Source of the DNA: Aedes albopictus
Lineage: Eukaryota; Arthropoda; Insecta; Diptera; Culicidae
Direction: 5' to 3'
Assembly (NCBI RefSeq): GCF_035046485.1
Contig: NC_085138.1
Location: 61,434,580 to 61,498,579 of the forward strand
DNA: 64,000 nucleotides
Below, piece by piece: positions 23,814 to 33,779 of this stretch (the first letter of the stretch is position 1; every line of letters starts with the position of its first letter). Both the position numbers and the translations under genes were made by a program. Below the pieces are notes generated by a model that ran no database searches, was not told the DNA's origin, and worked only from the letters and a program-made list of their open reading frames with translations.

Positions 23814-24420
23814 CAACACTGACAAAATTTCCATCCAATATATCTCAGGATCCTGATTACTTAGAGAGTTGGTTTCTTCGGCAAAGTAGTTCAGCTGGTC
23901 ATGGGCTTTCACAATATGGGCCGTATGATTCGTGATTTCACCGCTAGGCGGCGCAAGGAGAGCGTACAAATTTTACATTTCACATATCTCAGTACTCTGA
24001 TTCTTTAGAATGATGGTGTCTTCGGCAAAATTGTTTGGTATATCAAGGGCTTTCAGAATAATTACCGTTTGGTTCAAGGTTCTGCAGCTAGGCGGCGCTA
24101 GTTGCAATATTTTGCAAATTTTCCTGATATATATGAAAAACAAAATTTGCTAACTCACTAGCACCGCCTAGCGGTGGAATTTTGAATCTTAAGTTTTATT
24201 ATCGGTTAGTCCTTGACCAGCCAAACAACTTTGCCGAAGACACCAACTCTCTAAGTAATCAGGATCATGAGATATATGATATTGAAATTTCGTTGCAATT
24301 TTTTGCAAATTTTCCTGATATATTTGAAAAACAAAATTTGTTAGCTCACTAGCACAGCCTTTTGGTGGAATTTGGAACCAAAATATCCATCAACTGTAAG
24401 TTCTTGACCAGCTTAAGACG
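23814..24420. repeat. Additional copies of the CTAGCGCCGCCTAG module
   Basis: The module words GGATCCTGATTAC-TTAGAGAGTTGG, CTTCGGCAAAG and (C)TAGGCGGCGCTAG recur near 23850-24000, 24060-24170 and 24170-24360 in both orientations. They look like partial copies of the 23228-23813 element joined head to tail. Confidence 0.65.
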
Positions 24421-25382
24421 TATGCTTGTCTCTGATATCACAGGATTTGATACCCCTGGTTTTGGACTCACTGGCATGCTTTCGGTTCACAAAATGCTCA
24501 AACAACACTGACCCCTTTGAACACACTGCGTGTGCACTGAGTTATGTTTTTTCAGCGTGTGCGCAGAAATTGCGCACTGGGATTATGATCTGCGGGCTCT
24601 CATTGCTCTCACGCAGCACTCTAATCACCCGCACAAAAACTCTGCGTGAGAGAAACTATGTACATTTTATTGTGCGTTTTTTCTCTTTCTCTTTTGTAAG
24701 AAAAATGAAAGTGAGAAGTTCAGTGAAAGATGAGCGTAAATGGGAACAGTTTCTGCGTGACATGCCATCCCTGTAGGCAGATATGTTTTATATTCCCGCG
24801 TAAAGAGCTCAAAGTTAGCGATCTTGGTCGCCTGATCGGGGTCATTTACTATGACACGCAGCTTGTCGCGGCTGGGTGAGTCTATCTCCAGAACTCCGCG
24901 AAACGATTTTGCCAGATCTTTTACGATTTGTAACTTATTTAATTTTTTTCCATTCGGTTTGGGCCGGAAGAAAACCAGAAAGGGACCCTTAGATCCGGGT
25001 GGGTAAGCTTTCACGCGGGGGGTCGCCGGATTAAGTGAGGAACCACTGGTAGAGGGGTATGTGGAGGGTTGGTTTGTATTGTCAGGAAGACCGAAACTAC
25101 TATACGTCGGTTTTTGTACCATCAGTCGTGGTTCGTTCACTGGGTTAATAAGAGATACATTTCCGGTAGGAGCGGTACTTGAGAAACCACTGGAACAACG
25201 GGAGGAGCAGCATTTTCATTTTCTCCAGTTTCCATAGCCACAAAATTCTGGGTTTCTACTATTGATTCAGTGGATTGGCTTAAGGCAGGCTCATCGTCAG
25301 ATGAAAATATGAATTCGGGCGAACCCCCACCTGTATCATTTTCTTCCATGCGGGCCTTGTGTGAGCTGCCGCAGCAAAGCAA

Positions 25383-25775
25383 GAATCAAGGTTGGCTGAA
25401 TAGATACTAGATAGCCGTATGAAAACTATACCAAAAAACGAAAGAAAATTGACAAAATAAAGAGATCTATCTACAATTATTTTAGGTACTAATAAAAAAA
25501 AATACAAATGAAAAAAAAAATATATGAAGAAAAAAAATATATATATATACAAAAAATAATAATACGAAAAGAATATAATAAAGAAGTAATTCACTTACGT
25601 AGATCTACGTTAATTCAAAAATAAATTTCTAATTTGAAAATATGTTTGAGCGAAAAGTGATTAGAAAATCAAATAAAAAAGGGATTTCAGAGAAAACGTT
25701 TTTGACCCACGGTGTGACAACGGCAGAGAAAGACACAAACGAAATAATTACCCACAGCTAGATGCACGACGTGAT
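25383..25775. other. AT-rich 5' flank of the I-like LINE
   Basis: The stretch is dominated by A-rich and TA-rich simple sequence near 25480-25570. The hydrophobic ORF over it is a low-complexity artefact. The LINE 5' end probably lies in its first part. Confidence 0.5.
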
Positions 25776-25967
25776 CAATGAGGTACAGATACAGGTGGCG
25801 CAGATAAACATTGCAAACCACTGGTTGTCTCTTTTGTTCTACCGCTGATCAAATGCAACTCAATTAGTGACGTCACTAATTGAGTTGCATTTGATCAGCG
25901 TGAGAACAAAAGAGACAACCAGTGGTTTGCAATGTTTATCTGCGCCACCTGTATCTGTACCTCATTG
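25776..25967. mobile_element. 192-bp near-perfect hairpin MITE with 9-bp duplication
   Basis: CAATGAGGTACAGATACAGG at the left is the complement of the right end. The arms are about 93 bp, almost perfect, meeting at GTGACGTCAC. CGACGTGAT flanks it at 25767-25775 and 25968-25976. A 9-bp duplication suggests a Mutator-like mobiliser, or an 8-bp hAT site if the shared C belongs to the end. Confidence 0.92.
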
Positions 25968-25976
25968 CGACGTGAT

Positions 25977-26764
25977 GACCTTCAAGCCACTCGAACAATA
26001 CCCGTCACAGCACTGTGTGTCAGTGATGTCAGATTTTTTCACAAGTGCTTCCGTAGATGAAAATTGATGAGCGGGGGGGGAGAATTTCAGAATTTTTATT
26101 CCGTGGACTCAGGTTGAAAATCCGTAGATTTCCCGTAGCTTTCCGTATAAAAACCGGATTTTCTGTAGATTTATTCTACGGATCCGTAGTTCCGTAAAAT
26201 AAGCGCAATTCCGTAGATCTACGGAAATTTCCGTAGATCTGGTAACGCTGCTGTGTGTTGTTTGTTTGTCGCCCGTGCCCGGTCGTCCGATGAATGGGTA
26301 ATTGCCGCAGATGCCAATGCCGGTTTGGCTGTACCTCTGCCGATGGTTTACGACGTCGTCGATTCTGGGTTACGGGTTTTTGGTACCGTCGATGATTGTT
26401 TGGTGGAATAGTCCAAGACTAGCTTCGCTAGACTTAGCTACTCTCTCCACTAGCGATCGATGTTGATCTTTCGCTACTAGTAGGATGCACAACCGATATA
26501 AAAAAAACTTCACAACGGCGAAGAAAAAAAAACTCCACTAGCTTTAACTCGCTGCGAAAGATAAACGCGTCCGACTGCGACGAGCGATCGGTGAGAGATG
26601 TTTTTGACAGATGTTATATGAGCATGAAAAGGACGGCAACAAGATCGATAAAGTAGAATCTATGATCCGTCTTTTTCGTGCATGTGTGTGGTCTGTCAAA
26701 ATGACCTGAGAATTATCAAACATTTTCATGGCTAGCTTTGTTGGTGTAATAACTCGATGTTCAA
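25977..26764. other. Comparatively GC-rich stretch of unknown role
   Basis: CCGTAGAT-type words are clustered at 26100-26245. From 26250 to 26600 the sequence is GC-richer and non-repetitive, with a plus-strand TATAAAA near 26498 and GATCG|GTGAGA near 26589 that could be a promoter and donor. No coding domain is seen. It could be the remains of a gene 5' end. Confidence 0.3.
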
Positions 26765-27018
26765 TGAGCCTCTGCACGAATTTGCCCTGTCCTGCTCACT
26801 CCCACAGAAAATTTAAAAACAGCGCGCACAGTAAAAGTCAATTGCGAACTGTTTTCAAGTTTTCTGTGGGAGTGAGCAGTACGCCAGATTCGTGCAGAGG
26901 CTCATAGGGCAGTGCATGAAATTATCTCCCTCTCTTTCACTCTCACAGCAATTTTGTAAACAACAAGGCCACGAAATGTCAAAATCCCATACAAAATCAA
27001 AACAGTGCAGTGCCCTAT
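26765..27018. repeat. Two adjacent hairpins (140 bp and about 114 bp)
   Basis: 26765-26904 has arms TGAGCCTCTGCACGAATT and its complement, with inner CTCCCACAGAAAA/TTTTCTGTGGGAG. Immediately after, TAGGGCAGTGCA (26905) faces TGCAGTGCCCTA (27018). Both are non-coding and probably separate MITEs. Confidence 0.75.
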
Positions 27019-27392
27019 AGAACGCTTCTGTAACGTGAAGAAATGAAACGTAAATAACTGGGAGCAGTGATATCTTATGAATTGAAATAAGCGGACCTAC
27101 ATACGAAGAATACTTGGGTGTCATTATAATTGCTGTCCTAACAGTTTGATTTGATTGCTTGGTATAGGTCTAGTTTTGGGCTATGCTTTAACATATTTAA
27201 CAGACAATATTACTTCTAGTTACATAACAGAAACAATTACTTTAGTAAGGCTATTGGTTCAAAATACGACGTGTGACAGTACTGAGGTTGGTCTTGCACA
27301 AAAGCATCAAATGCTTGATAAAAAGAAATTAAAATATAAACGACTAAAATTTAAAAAAGGAAACTAATTGCACTATAAAAGAACATTATTCA
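27019..27392 (-). other. Probable 3' UTR and downstream flank of the 53BP1-like gene
   Basis: AT-rich sequence follows the minus-strand stop codon at 27393. No canonical AATAAA was found. The plus-strand ORF at 27155-27367 has no recognisable domain and I leave it out. Confidence 0.45.
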
Positions 27393-28582
27393 CTAGTAAT
27401 CGTCATCCTGGTAGATTTGTGTCAACTTTTCGTGACTGTCCGGTTGGCAGATACGGCCCAGAATTAAGCTCTGCACCACCCACACCGTCGAAACGATCAA
27501 CAGCCCGTAACGGGTAGCCCACAGTTTGACGTCCTCGGGGAATTCCTGATCCGTCAGCATGTACCCGGACAGGTTCTCCGTCAGGTCCGATTCGGATTTT
27601 ATCAACCGAACGGTTCCTCCGGCCAGTTTACATACCCGGCTCCAAAACTCTATGAAGTCCTTGTCCATGCTGGCAATGTTCACGCAGTGGCCAACGAAGG
27701 GGTTCACCGTGGACCGCTGATCAGCCCCTCGGCCACAATTCCAGCGGATGTAGCGCTCCTCGATGATAGACCACCCAGACGGAAGCGCGTACGGTTTGTA
27801 ATCGACGCACGTGAGCGTTTGGCAACACTGTATTATCCATTCGTGCGAGACGGCCTGCAATGATGATCCTGTTCAGTTAGTAACCATTGGGAATTGATAA
27901 TACGTGCACATGCCAACCACTTACCGGAATGTCCACCGCTAAACACTGCACGTACTTGGCCGTGGCCGATGGATGGGGCGCAATCAGCTTGCACTGTTTG
28001 TACTTGGTCTTTGGAATGTCCTCAAAGTGATGGTAAACCTTTCCGCCCCCGGCCTCTATCTGCTGCCGAAGGTGATCTTTTACGAAGGGCACTGCACTGA
28101 ATCGGCGATACTTGCTCTGCAGGTCGTTCTTATCCTGAAAAGGACCGTTGTTTTAGCTTGAATGTATTTGTGGTCTCAGATCGCGAATGAGTCATACCGT
28201 AGAATTATCAGATGACCTCGGTGCAATTGTACAGGTTAGGATGAAATGCTTATTCCTGAACAGCGTTTTACTGTACGGCAGGGGTCCCAAAATTTCCGCT
28301 AGTTCACGTTCGTTCCCCAAGTATTCCGCAACGAGGTACATTTCTACAATGATTCAAAATACCAATGTAACTTTCCTCGATTTTCTCGCAACCCTGGACC
28401 CTGGGAACATACTTCTTATTTCCGATTCCTTTTCGGTTCGCTGCAGTTCCGGTTGGACACCATTGACGGACTCGAGACCAGTTTCGGGACTGGGCGGTGC
28501 GGGCATTTCTTCTTCAACGATGTCCGAAACGTCGCTACACTCGGAAATGGCCGAGGTTGGAAGTGGTATCTGCTGCGCTTTA
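27393..28582 (-). CDS. 53BP1-like protein, C-terminal tandem BRCT region (4 exons visible)
   Basis: This encodes the tandem BRCT module of a TP53BP1-type DNA-damage mediator, which acts at chromatin flanking double-strand breaks. The four minus-strand exons are 28582-28413, 28343-28198, 28134-27925 and 27854-27393 (stop). All visible introns are GT-AG (donors GTATGT, GTATGA, GTAAGT; acceptors TTGTAG, TTTCAG, TTGCAG) and phases agree throughout. Exon 2 has the conserved entry to BRCT1 (GPLPYSKTLF...HFILT). Exon 3 has YKQCKLIAPHP...KYVQCLAVDIP. Exon 4 has VSHEWIIQC, LPSGWSIIEERYIRW, NPFVGHCVNI and STVWVVQSLI, with a C-terminus like vertebrate 53BP1. The first visible exon is acidic linker. The N-terminal exons, including the Tudor region, are not visible toward 29-30 kb, so this entry is partial. 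The splice assignments are mine. Confidence 0.85.
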
Positions 28583-28774
28583 CTGGAAAGTATAGTTTTA
28601 ACTGTTTTCAAACGCTGGTATACATATAGCGGGTCATCTAATTCAATTTATCTAACGAATTCTCGTAACGCTTTCCTTCCTATGATTTTGGACGATTTTT
28701 TTTCTATACCAGAAACGCGTTTGCAAAATAAAAGCAAGAACAAGCCTCTGAAAAGTTTGAGAGACTTCTCGTAG

Positions 28775-29948
28775 GAGCTTAATAAAGCTTTTCTCATATT
28801 TGTCAGCAACTTTGGAGAAGCTTTCCCAAGATCTTTTATCAGAAGTTCTAAAAAAATGCTCAGCCTGATGTAATGAGAATAGCCATTATGAAAGCTCTTA
28901 GGGGGTTAGGAAAGATCCTCTCAGATGCTCATGAACCCTTTTCTCAGAAGCTTAGGAAAGCTTCTCTCAGAAGCATACAGGAAAGCTGTTCTGAGAAGAT
29001 TGAATGAAAGTTTTTCTCAGGAGTTTAGGAAGCTTTTGCAGATCCTTGGGAAACTTTCTCATGAAATATTTGGAAAGTTTCCCTCAGAAGCTTAGAAAAT
29101 TTTCGCTCAGTAGCTTGGAAAAGCTTCTAACAGACGCCTGGAAAAGCTTTTATCAGAAGCTTTGAGAAGCTCTCGCAAACTCTCACATCACATGGCAAGC
29201 GCAAATTCTTGATATTCCACGCATATTCACGAGTAGAACAGAATTTAAGATTGTATAGAGTTTGAATAAGATTTTTTGATGTGTTTTGAATTGGAATTGT
29301 TTTGTAATTCATTTGTACAGGAAAGCTTTTTCAGAAGGACGTGAAAGCTTCTCTCAAAAACTGGGGATAAACTACTCTCAAAAGTTTGAAAAAGCTTCCC
29401 TTAGAATCATGGGCAAATTTTCGTAGAAGCTTATGAAACCTCTTTAGAAGTTTGGGAACATTACTCTCAGAAGCTCAAGGAATAAATCCCTTCTTAGAAA
29501 AGCTTCTGTTAGAAGTTTAAGAAGATATTCTTAGAAAATTTTTGGGAAAAAACTTGGGCAGTTTTCTCAGAAGCTCAGAAAAGTTTCGCTCAGAAGCTTA
29601 AAAAGTTTTTTTTTTCAGAAGCATAAACAAGCTGCTCTCAGAAGATTAGAAAACTTCTCTCAGAATACGAAATTTTAAAAGCTTCTCTCAGAAGCTTAGA
29701 AAAGCTTCTCTCAGACGCTTAGAAAAACTTCTCTCAGAAGCTTAGAAAAGCTTCTCTCAGAAGCTCAGAAAAACTTCTCTCAGAATCTTAGAAAAGCTAC
29801 TCTCATAAGCTTAGGAAAGCTTCTCTCAGAAGCTGAGGAAAGCTTCTCTTAGAAGCTTAGGAAAGCTTTTCCCAGAAGCTTACGAAAGCTTTTCTCAGAA
29901 GCTTAGAAAAGCTTCTCTGAGAAGAAGAAAAACTTCTCTCGGAAGCTA
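28775..29948. repeat. 23-bp minisatellite (AAGCTTCTCTCAGAAGCTTAG unit), running into a gap
   Basis: From about 29690 to the gap the sequence is a tandem array of a 23-bp unit that contains AAGCTTCT-CTC-AGAAGCTT, a perfect 8-bp stem with a 3-nt loop. From 28775 to 29690 the copies are degenerate and unevenly spaced. The array ends in the N run, so its true length is unknown. It lies just upstream of the 53BP1-like exons. Confidence 0.88.
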
Positions 29949-30448
29949 NNNNNNNNNNNNNNNNNNNNNNNNNNNNNNNNNNNNNNNNNNNNNNNNNNNN
30001 NNNNNNNNNNNNNNNNNNNNNNNNNNNNNNNNNNNNNNNNNNNNNNNNNNNNNNNNNNNNNNNNNNNNNNNNNNNNNNNNNNNNNNNNNNNNNNNNNNNN
30101 NNNNNNNNNNNNNNNNNNNNNNNNNNNNNNNNNNNNNNNNNNNNNNNNNNNNNNNNNNNNNNNNNNNNNNNNNNNNNNNNNNNNNNNNNNNNNNNNNNNN
30201 NNNNNNNNNNNNNNNNNNNNNNNNNNNNNNNNNNNNNNNNNNNNNNNNNNNNNNNNNNNNNNNNNNNNNNNNNNNNNNNNNNNNNNNNNNNNNNNNNNNN
30301 NNNNNNNNNNNNNNNNNNNNNNNNNNNNNNNNNNNNNNNNNNNNNNNNNNNNNNNNNNNNNNNNNNNNNNNNNNNNNNNNNNNNNNNNNNNNNNNNNNNN
30401 NNNNNNNNNNNNNNNNNNNNNNNNNNNNNNNNNNNNNNNNNNNNNNNN
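29949..30448. other. Assembly gap (500 N)
   Basis: Exactly 500 N, a conventional placeholder size. It follows the minisatellite and abuts CTAG, a Helitron-like terminus. Confidence 0.99.
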
Positions 30449-30452
30449 CTAG

Positions 30453-30478
30453 TCTATCTATATATATAAAAATGAATT

Positions 30479-30537
<59 letters not shown>

Positions 30538-30753
30538 GACCGCTATGGAATCGGAAACTACTGGACCGATCGGTGTGAAATTTTGTATGTGGGTGCTGTT
30601 GGGGCCGGGGAAGGTTCTTAGCTTGGTGTGGGATCTCTCCGGTCTCTGGAACGGGGGGCTCCCATACAAATGACCTTGCGGGGAACGTCCCTATCGAGCT
30701 GCACGTCAAAAAACACAGTAGGCAGGCAGTACGACGTTTGCCGGGACAGCTAG
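30453..30753 (+). mobile_element. Helitron-like non-autonomous element (copy 3) with CTGT microsatellite
   Basis: It starts TCTATCTATATATATAAAAA and ends TTTGCCGGGACAGCTAG. A (CTGT)n run occupies about 30481-30537. The preceding CTAG at 30449-30452 could be the end of another copy lying in the gap. Confidence 0.75.
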
Positions 30754-31635
30754 TGAATAATAAAAATGAGTATAAACTGGTATAGGTACATACGGAATTT
30801 GATAATCCGACCTAAAACTCGCCTGCTTCAGCTTCAGCATAGCATTTGGTTATCCAAATTTCCGTCTAAATATGGCAAATCAGCGTGGACATAACCTTTA
30901 GGCTGCCCCAACATCATTCTCTCGTTAACCGGTAACCGGTTGTTTCGCTCATTTCTTTTCCATGACCAATTCCATGCCATTTACTTTCAATATATTGAAA
31001 GTCAAGTCTACATACTAGAGCATGCCGCTGCTGGCCTCCTGTATCATAGAGAGCCCACTACTATATGTAGTAAACCGGTATTTCTACCACCATCCATCGC
31101 CGCACACCCACTGCGAGTATGGGCGATATAGCCCGACTATCGCACAAAGTGCGACATTCAGTCAGTCAGACTGCCATCCAATGATGATTGTTGGGAGGAA
31201 TGAATGCCGCGGCGGGACCCATTCAAAGTTCTCTCGCTGGCTGTGTGTGCTTAATATTTCTTCTCAAGTGCTTGACGACGCTGATAAAAACGCACGTGGC
31301 TGGAAACTGTCGACGTATGCAAACTGTTGTGGTGGAGGCTGTGTTAAAGTTTTAAATTTGAAAGGGAACCTGTTTTGTTCGGGGCGCTCAACTCAACCGG
31401 GCGGAGGAGACGTTCTCTCGCAGCTTGGTCTTGGCGCAGCCAAGCTAAACCTGAAGAGAGATATTGTGGATCGACAACGGTATGACGCAATTTTTCTGCA
31501 AAGAGATTGCAAACAGTTGCCCGCCGGGCCATAATCGATTGATGTCAATTTCGATCAGAAAATAGTAGACGTAAAACTATTCCGACCAACGACGACCGTC
31601 AGTCATCGATAAATGGGTCATGGTGGAGTTCGTCA
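30754..31635. other. Apparently unique non-coding sequence
   Basis: No TE ends. The plus-strand ORF at 31022-31534 (170 codons) lacks any domain I recognise. A TTCAGTCAGTCAG cluster near 31156-31170 resembles repeated arthropod initiator elements. It may be upstream regulatory DNA of the CREB3-like gene, but that is only position-based. Confidence 0.3.
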
Positions 31636-31805
31636 GGGGCTGTTCATAAACCACGTAGACCAAAATTTGGAAATCTCAGACCCCCCCCTCCCCCCTCGTA
31701 GACTTTTGTCCATACAAAAATTTTGAAATTTGTATGGAGCGTAGACTTTGGCCAGACCCCCCCCCCCCTCCCCCCAAAAAGTCTACGTGGTTTATGAACG
31801 GCCCC
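31636..31805. mobile_element. MITE with GGGGCTGTTCATAAACCACG ends
   Basis: Inverted ends GGGGCTGTTCATAAACCACG and CGTGGTTTATGAACGGCCCC enclose two C-rich tracts. TCA flanks both sides (3-bp direct repeat). A sister copy is at 47372-47539. Confidence 0.88.
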
Positions 31806-32163
31806 TCATCGTATGTACCTCCTCCCAGGAGGCAGTCTCCGCATCGGCACCGGTACGCCGTGCCGTGGAGTTGGTATATGTTTGCCTTATTACAGCATGT
31901 ATGACTGGCATACGAAATCCATCGCAGCGCGATTGTAACGGGACTTGGAATTCTTCTGAATCTTTTCACTTCCCGCCAAGCGCGTAAATATTTTGGTTGG
32001 AAATTTGGGATGGGGAAGCGATCGTGTGTGCGCGCCTGCAGATTACTAAAATGCCGTCCGGTTCGATTAGTCGCCGTAGCTTAAGTTGATAGACACGATC
32101 ACACACCGGGTGTATTTCTTTGATGAAATGAATCACCAAATTGTCACAGTCCAATTCACATCT
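31806..32163. other. Non-coding stretch upstream of a candidate promoter
   Basis: No ORF with domains, no TE ends. Moderate GC. It precedes the TATA box candidate at 32164. Confidence 0.3.
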
Positions 32164-32396
32164 TATATAAGTTGATCGAAAACATACCCGACTGAATCAC
32201 ACTCAGCGCAAAGAACAGTGTTGTGGTGTAACGAGGAGAAAGTTGTTCTACCACTTCAATTTTGGTGGACAATTTTTCGGTTGACCTGGGAAGCCAACCC
32301 GTATATTATTGCGAAGGTCTTTCTACTTCATTGCAGCACGAATCGCAAAATTTCCTACGTGAGCTGCACTGTAGCAGTAGCCAGCAACCACGAACG
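32164..32396 (+). promoter_or_regulatory. Candidate core promoter and non-coding first exon
   Basis: TATATAAG (32164-32171) is followed about 35 nt later by TCACACTCAG, an initiator-like sequence, and then by roughly 200 nt without an in-frame ATG ending at a donor-like AACG|GTGAGG (32396/32397). This arrangement would suit a 5' UTR exon of a plus-strand gene, the nearest candidate being the CREB3-like gene whose first visible exon starts with an acceptor at 41814. The link is inference. Confidence 0.35.
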
Positions 32397-33004
32397 GTGA
32401 GGCCCAAAAACGGGACCAGAGTATTGAATTAGTTGTTTTACGTTCGTTACACGTTTTTTTTTTCGTTTTGATTTTTGAACGACAGCTATTGGAGAGCGAA
32501 CCAGTTTTGGACTTTGCCTTCACGTGAAAGGCTTGGCAACAGTAGAGGTGCACAGTTGTGAGTTTTTGCTCCACTAGACAGGGCAGAGACATTTTGTGCA
32601 GCTCACAAAATGGCAAAATATGCATTCGCGCTGTCGCGAACGCAAACCGGTGAATGGTCTTGACATTTTGGTGTTATAGGTTTTCGGGGATTTTTATCTG
32701 CTAGGCGTATTGATGTTTGATGACGATAAAATTGTCGTTTTTTCATCATGCGAGTGTGACTGGAGTTATACTCGAAGCTCTTCCAAACTTAATTAACGTT
32801 CTTAGGAGGTTTTCAAATATATTTCTGTAGTTTTCGTGCTCAACAGCATAATAAGGGTAGAATATGATGCAGTTTTTTTTTCTGGATATCCTAGGTCATC
32901 TTAACTGTTCTTGAGTTTAGACCCAAAGTATACGGGTGTAGCGATAACTTCATTCATTATAAAAACTACGATTTGTAATCTATCATGTCCAGTACGTCTT
33001 AAAA
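32397..33004. other. Non-coding stretch with one copy of a 110-bp dispersed duplicate
   Basis: No coding content recognised. About 32885-32996 (GATATCCTAGGTCAT...TCATGTCCAGTA) is repeated with mismatches at 33265-33376, on the other side of the SINE. A weaker match begins near 33557. Confidence 0.5.
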
Positions 33005-33227
33005 TACACTACACCGTCTTCAACCAGAGCTCTGCAGAGGTTGCACAGACTGAACGAACACTAACATGAGACAACGGACAACACACGAAACACCCAGTGG
33101 TCCAGTGGAGAATTTTCCGTTAGACGAAAAGTTTTCACGACTGGAGCGGGAATCGAACCCACACTCCGAGGCTTACGAAACGGTCAGACGACTGACGCCT
33201 CTAACCGCACGGCCACGAAGCCCTTGC
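33005..33227 (-). mobile_element. tRNA-derived SINE (Feilai-like)
   Basis: On the minus strand, GGGCTTCGTGGCCGTGCGG starts a tRNA-like head with box A (TGGCCGTGCGGTTAG) and box B (GGGTTCGATTCCC, plus about 33151-33163), followed by a tRNA-unrelated body. This is typical of Aedes tRNA-type SINEs. It is not a functional tRNA: no full cloverleaf is apparent and the body continues well past the tRNA part. Confidence 0.8.
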
Positions 33228-33779
33228 TTCTGAAAGTTCAATAGGCAGTATTAGATCAGTCGGGATATCCTAGGTCATTCAAACCGGTCTTGAGATTACA
33301 TCCTAAAGTCTGTGCGTGTAAAAGTAACTATTTTCATTATACAAAGCTACGATATGTAATCTATGATGTCCAGTAAATCTGCTGAATGTTCAATGGACAT
33401 CATCAGATCAGCTGGAATAATCCAAACTATTATGATGTTTGAACTCTAGCATCTACAGCAATTGAAGTTGCTGTTTTGGCTATATAGAGTTATGTTGCAT
33501 TATCTATTATACTTACCGGAGCTCACTAATACAATCAGAGACTATGAAATAGTTTCGGGATATTCTAAATCGTACACACTGTCTTGCAATATGTTAAGTG
33601 CATGGAGTCTACAGCATTAATAATATTTTTTACTGTTTACTCAAACACAACAATATCAACCGTAATGATTGTATCTAATTTATTTATTTAGCGTTAATAA
33701 CAATTATAAAAAAAACTGAATCAACAAATCTTCACCACAACAATCGGTTCGTGGTTGCAGTCCTTATTCTAGGCCACAT
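33228..33779. other. Non-coding stretch with second duplicate copy
   Basis: 33265-33376 is the second copy of the 110-bp duplicate seen before the SINE. The rest is AT-rich with no recognised feature. Confidence 0.4.

Larger units (their letters stand above)
22902..24773. mobile_element. 1.87-kb non-autonomous hAT-type element in gag
   Basis: Plus-strand ends CAGAGATGGCATG and CATGCCATCCCTG are flanked by TAGGCAGA at 22894-22901 and 24774-24781. There is no transposase ORF. Most of the interior (23228-24300) is another repeat family, so this element itself has been invaded. Excision rejoins Gag codons (TYLP then SLEIEC). Confidence 0.88.
21352..25382 (-). pseudogene. I-like LINE ORF1 (gag), interrupted by three DNA-element insertions
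   Basis: Gag pieces in minus-strand order are: 25349-24774 (MEENDTGGG..., then GPFLVFFRPKPNGKKLNKLQ and FTREYKTYL), 22893-22855 (LEIECYGVVTDD), 22644-22301 (SFRVTFSGTALP, RLPVRLYEP and zinc knuckles CAKCQQLGHTALYC, CGMCGEQHAEGSC) and 21879-21352 (CATCGESPPHELSAC to the stop). Frame bookkeeping agrees: removing each insertion with one copy of its duplication brings the flanking gag codons into phase. Independent lesions remain: a frameshift near 25175 and a 4-nt insertion near 22412. The protein would be the nucleic-acid-binding Gag-like chaperone of the LINE. The minus-strand 5' UTR lies beyond 25382 and the 5' end is unclear (about 25420). Confidence 0.85.

Noticed and set aside
28187..28774. 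195-codon plus-strand ORF
   Set aside because: It is antisense to the phase-consistent 53BP1-like exons and has no domain; a shadow.
28775..29948. CRISPR-like regular repeats
   Set aside because: No unique spacers; the unit is a continuous 23-bp minisatellite in an animal genome.
31022..31534. 170-codon plus-strand ORF
   Set aside because: Low-information composition and no domain or splice support.
33150..33227. tRNA gene
   Set aside because: Box A and box B are present but embedded in a longer SINE body, with no intact tRNA structure. The same holds for 40600-40925 and 38205-38245.
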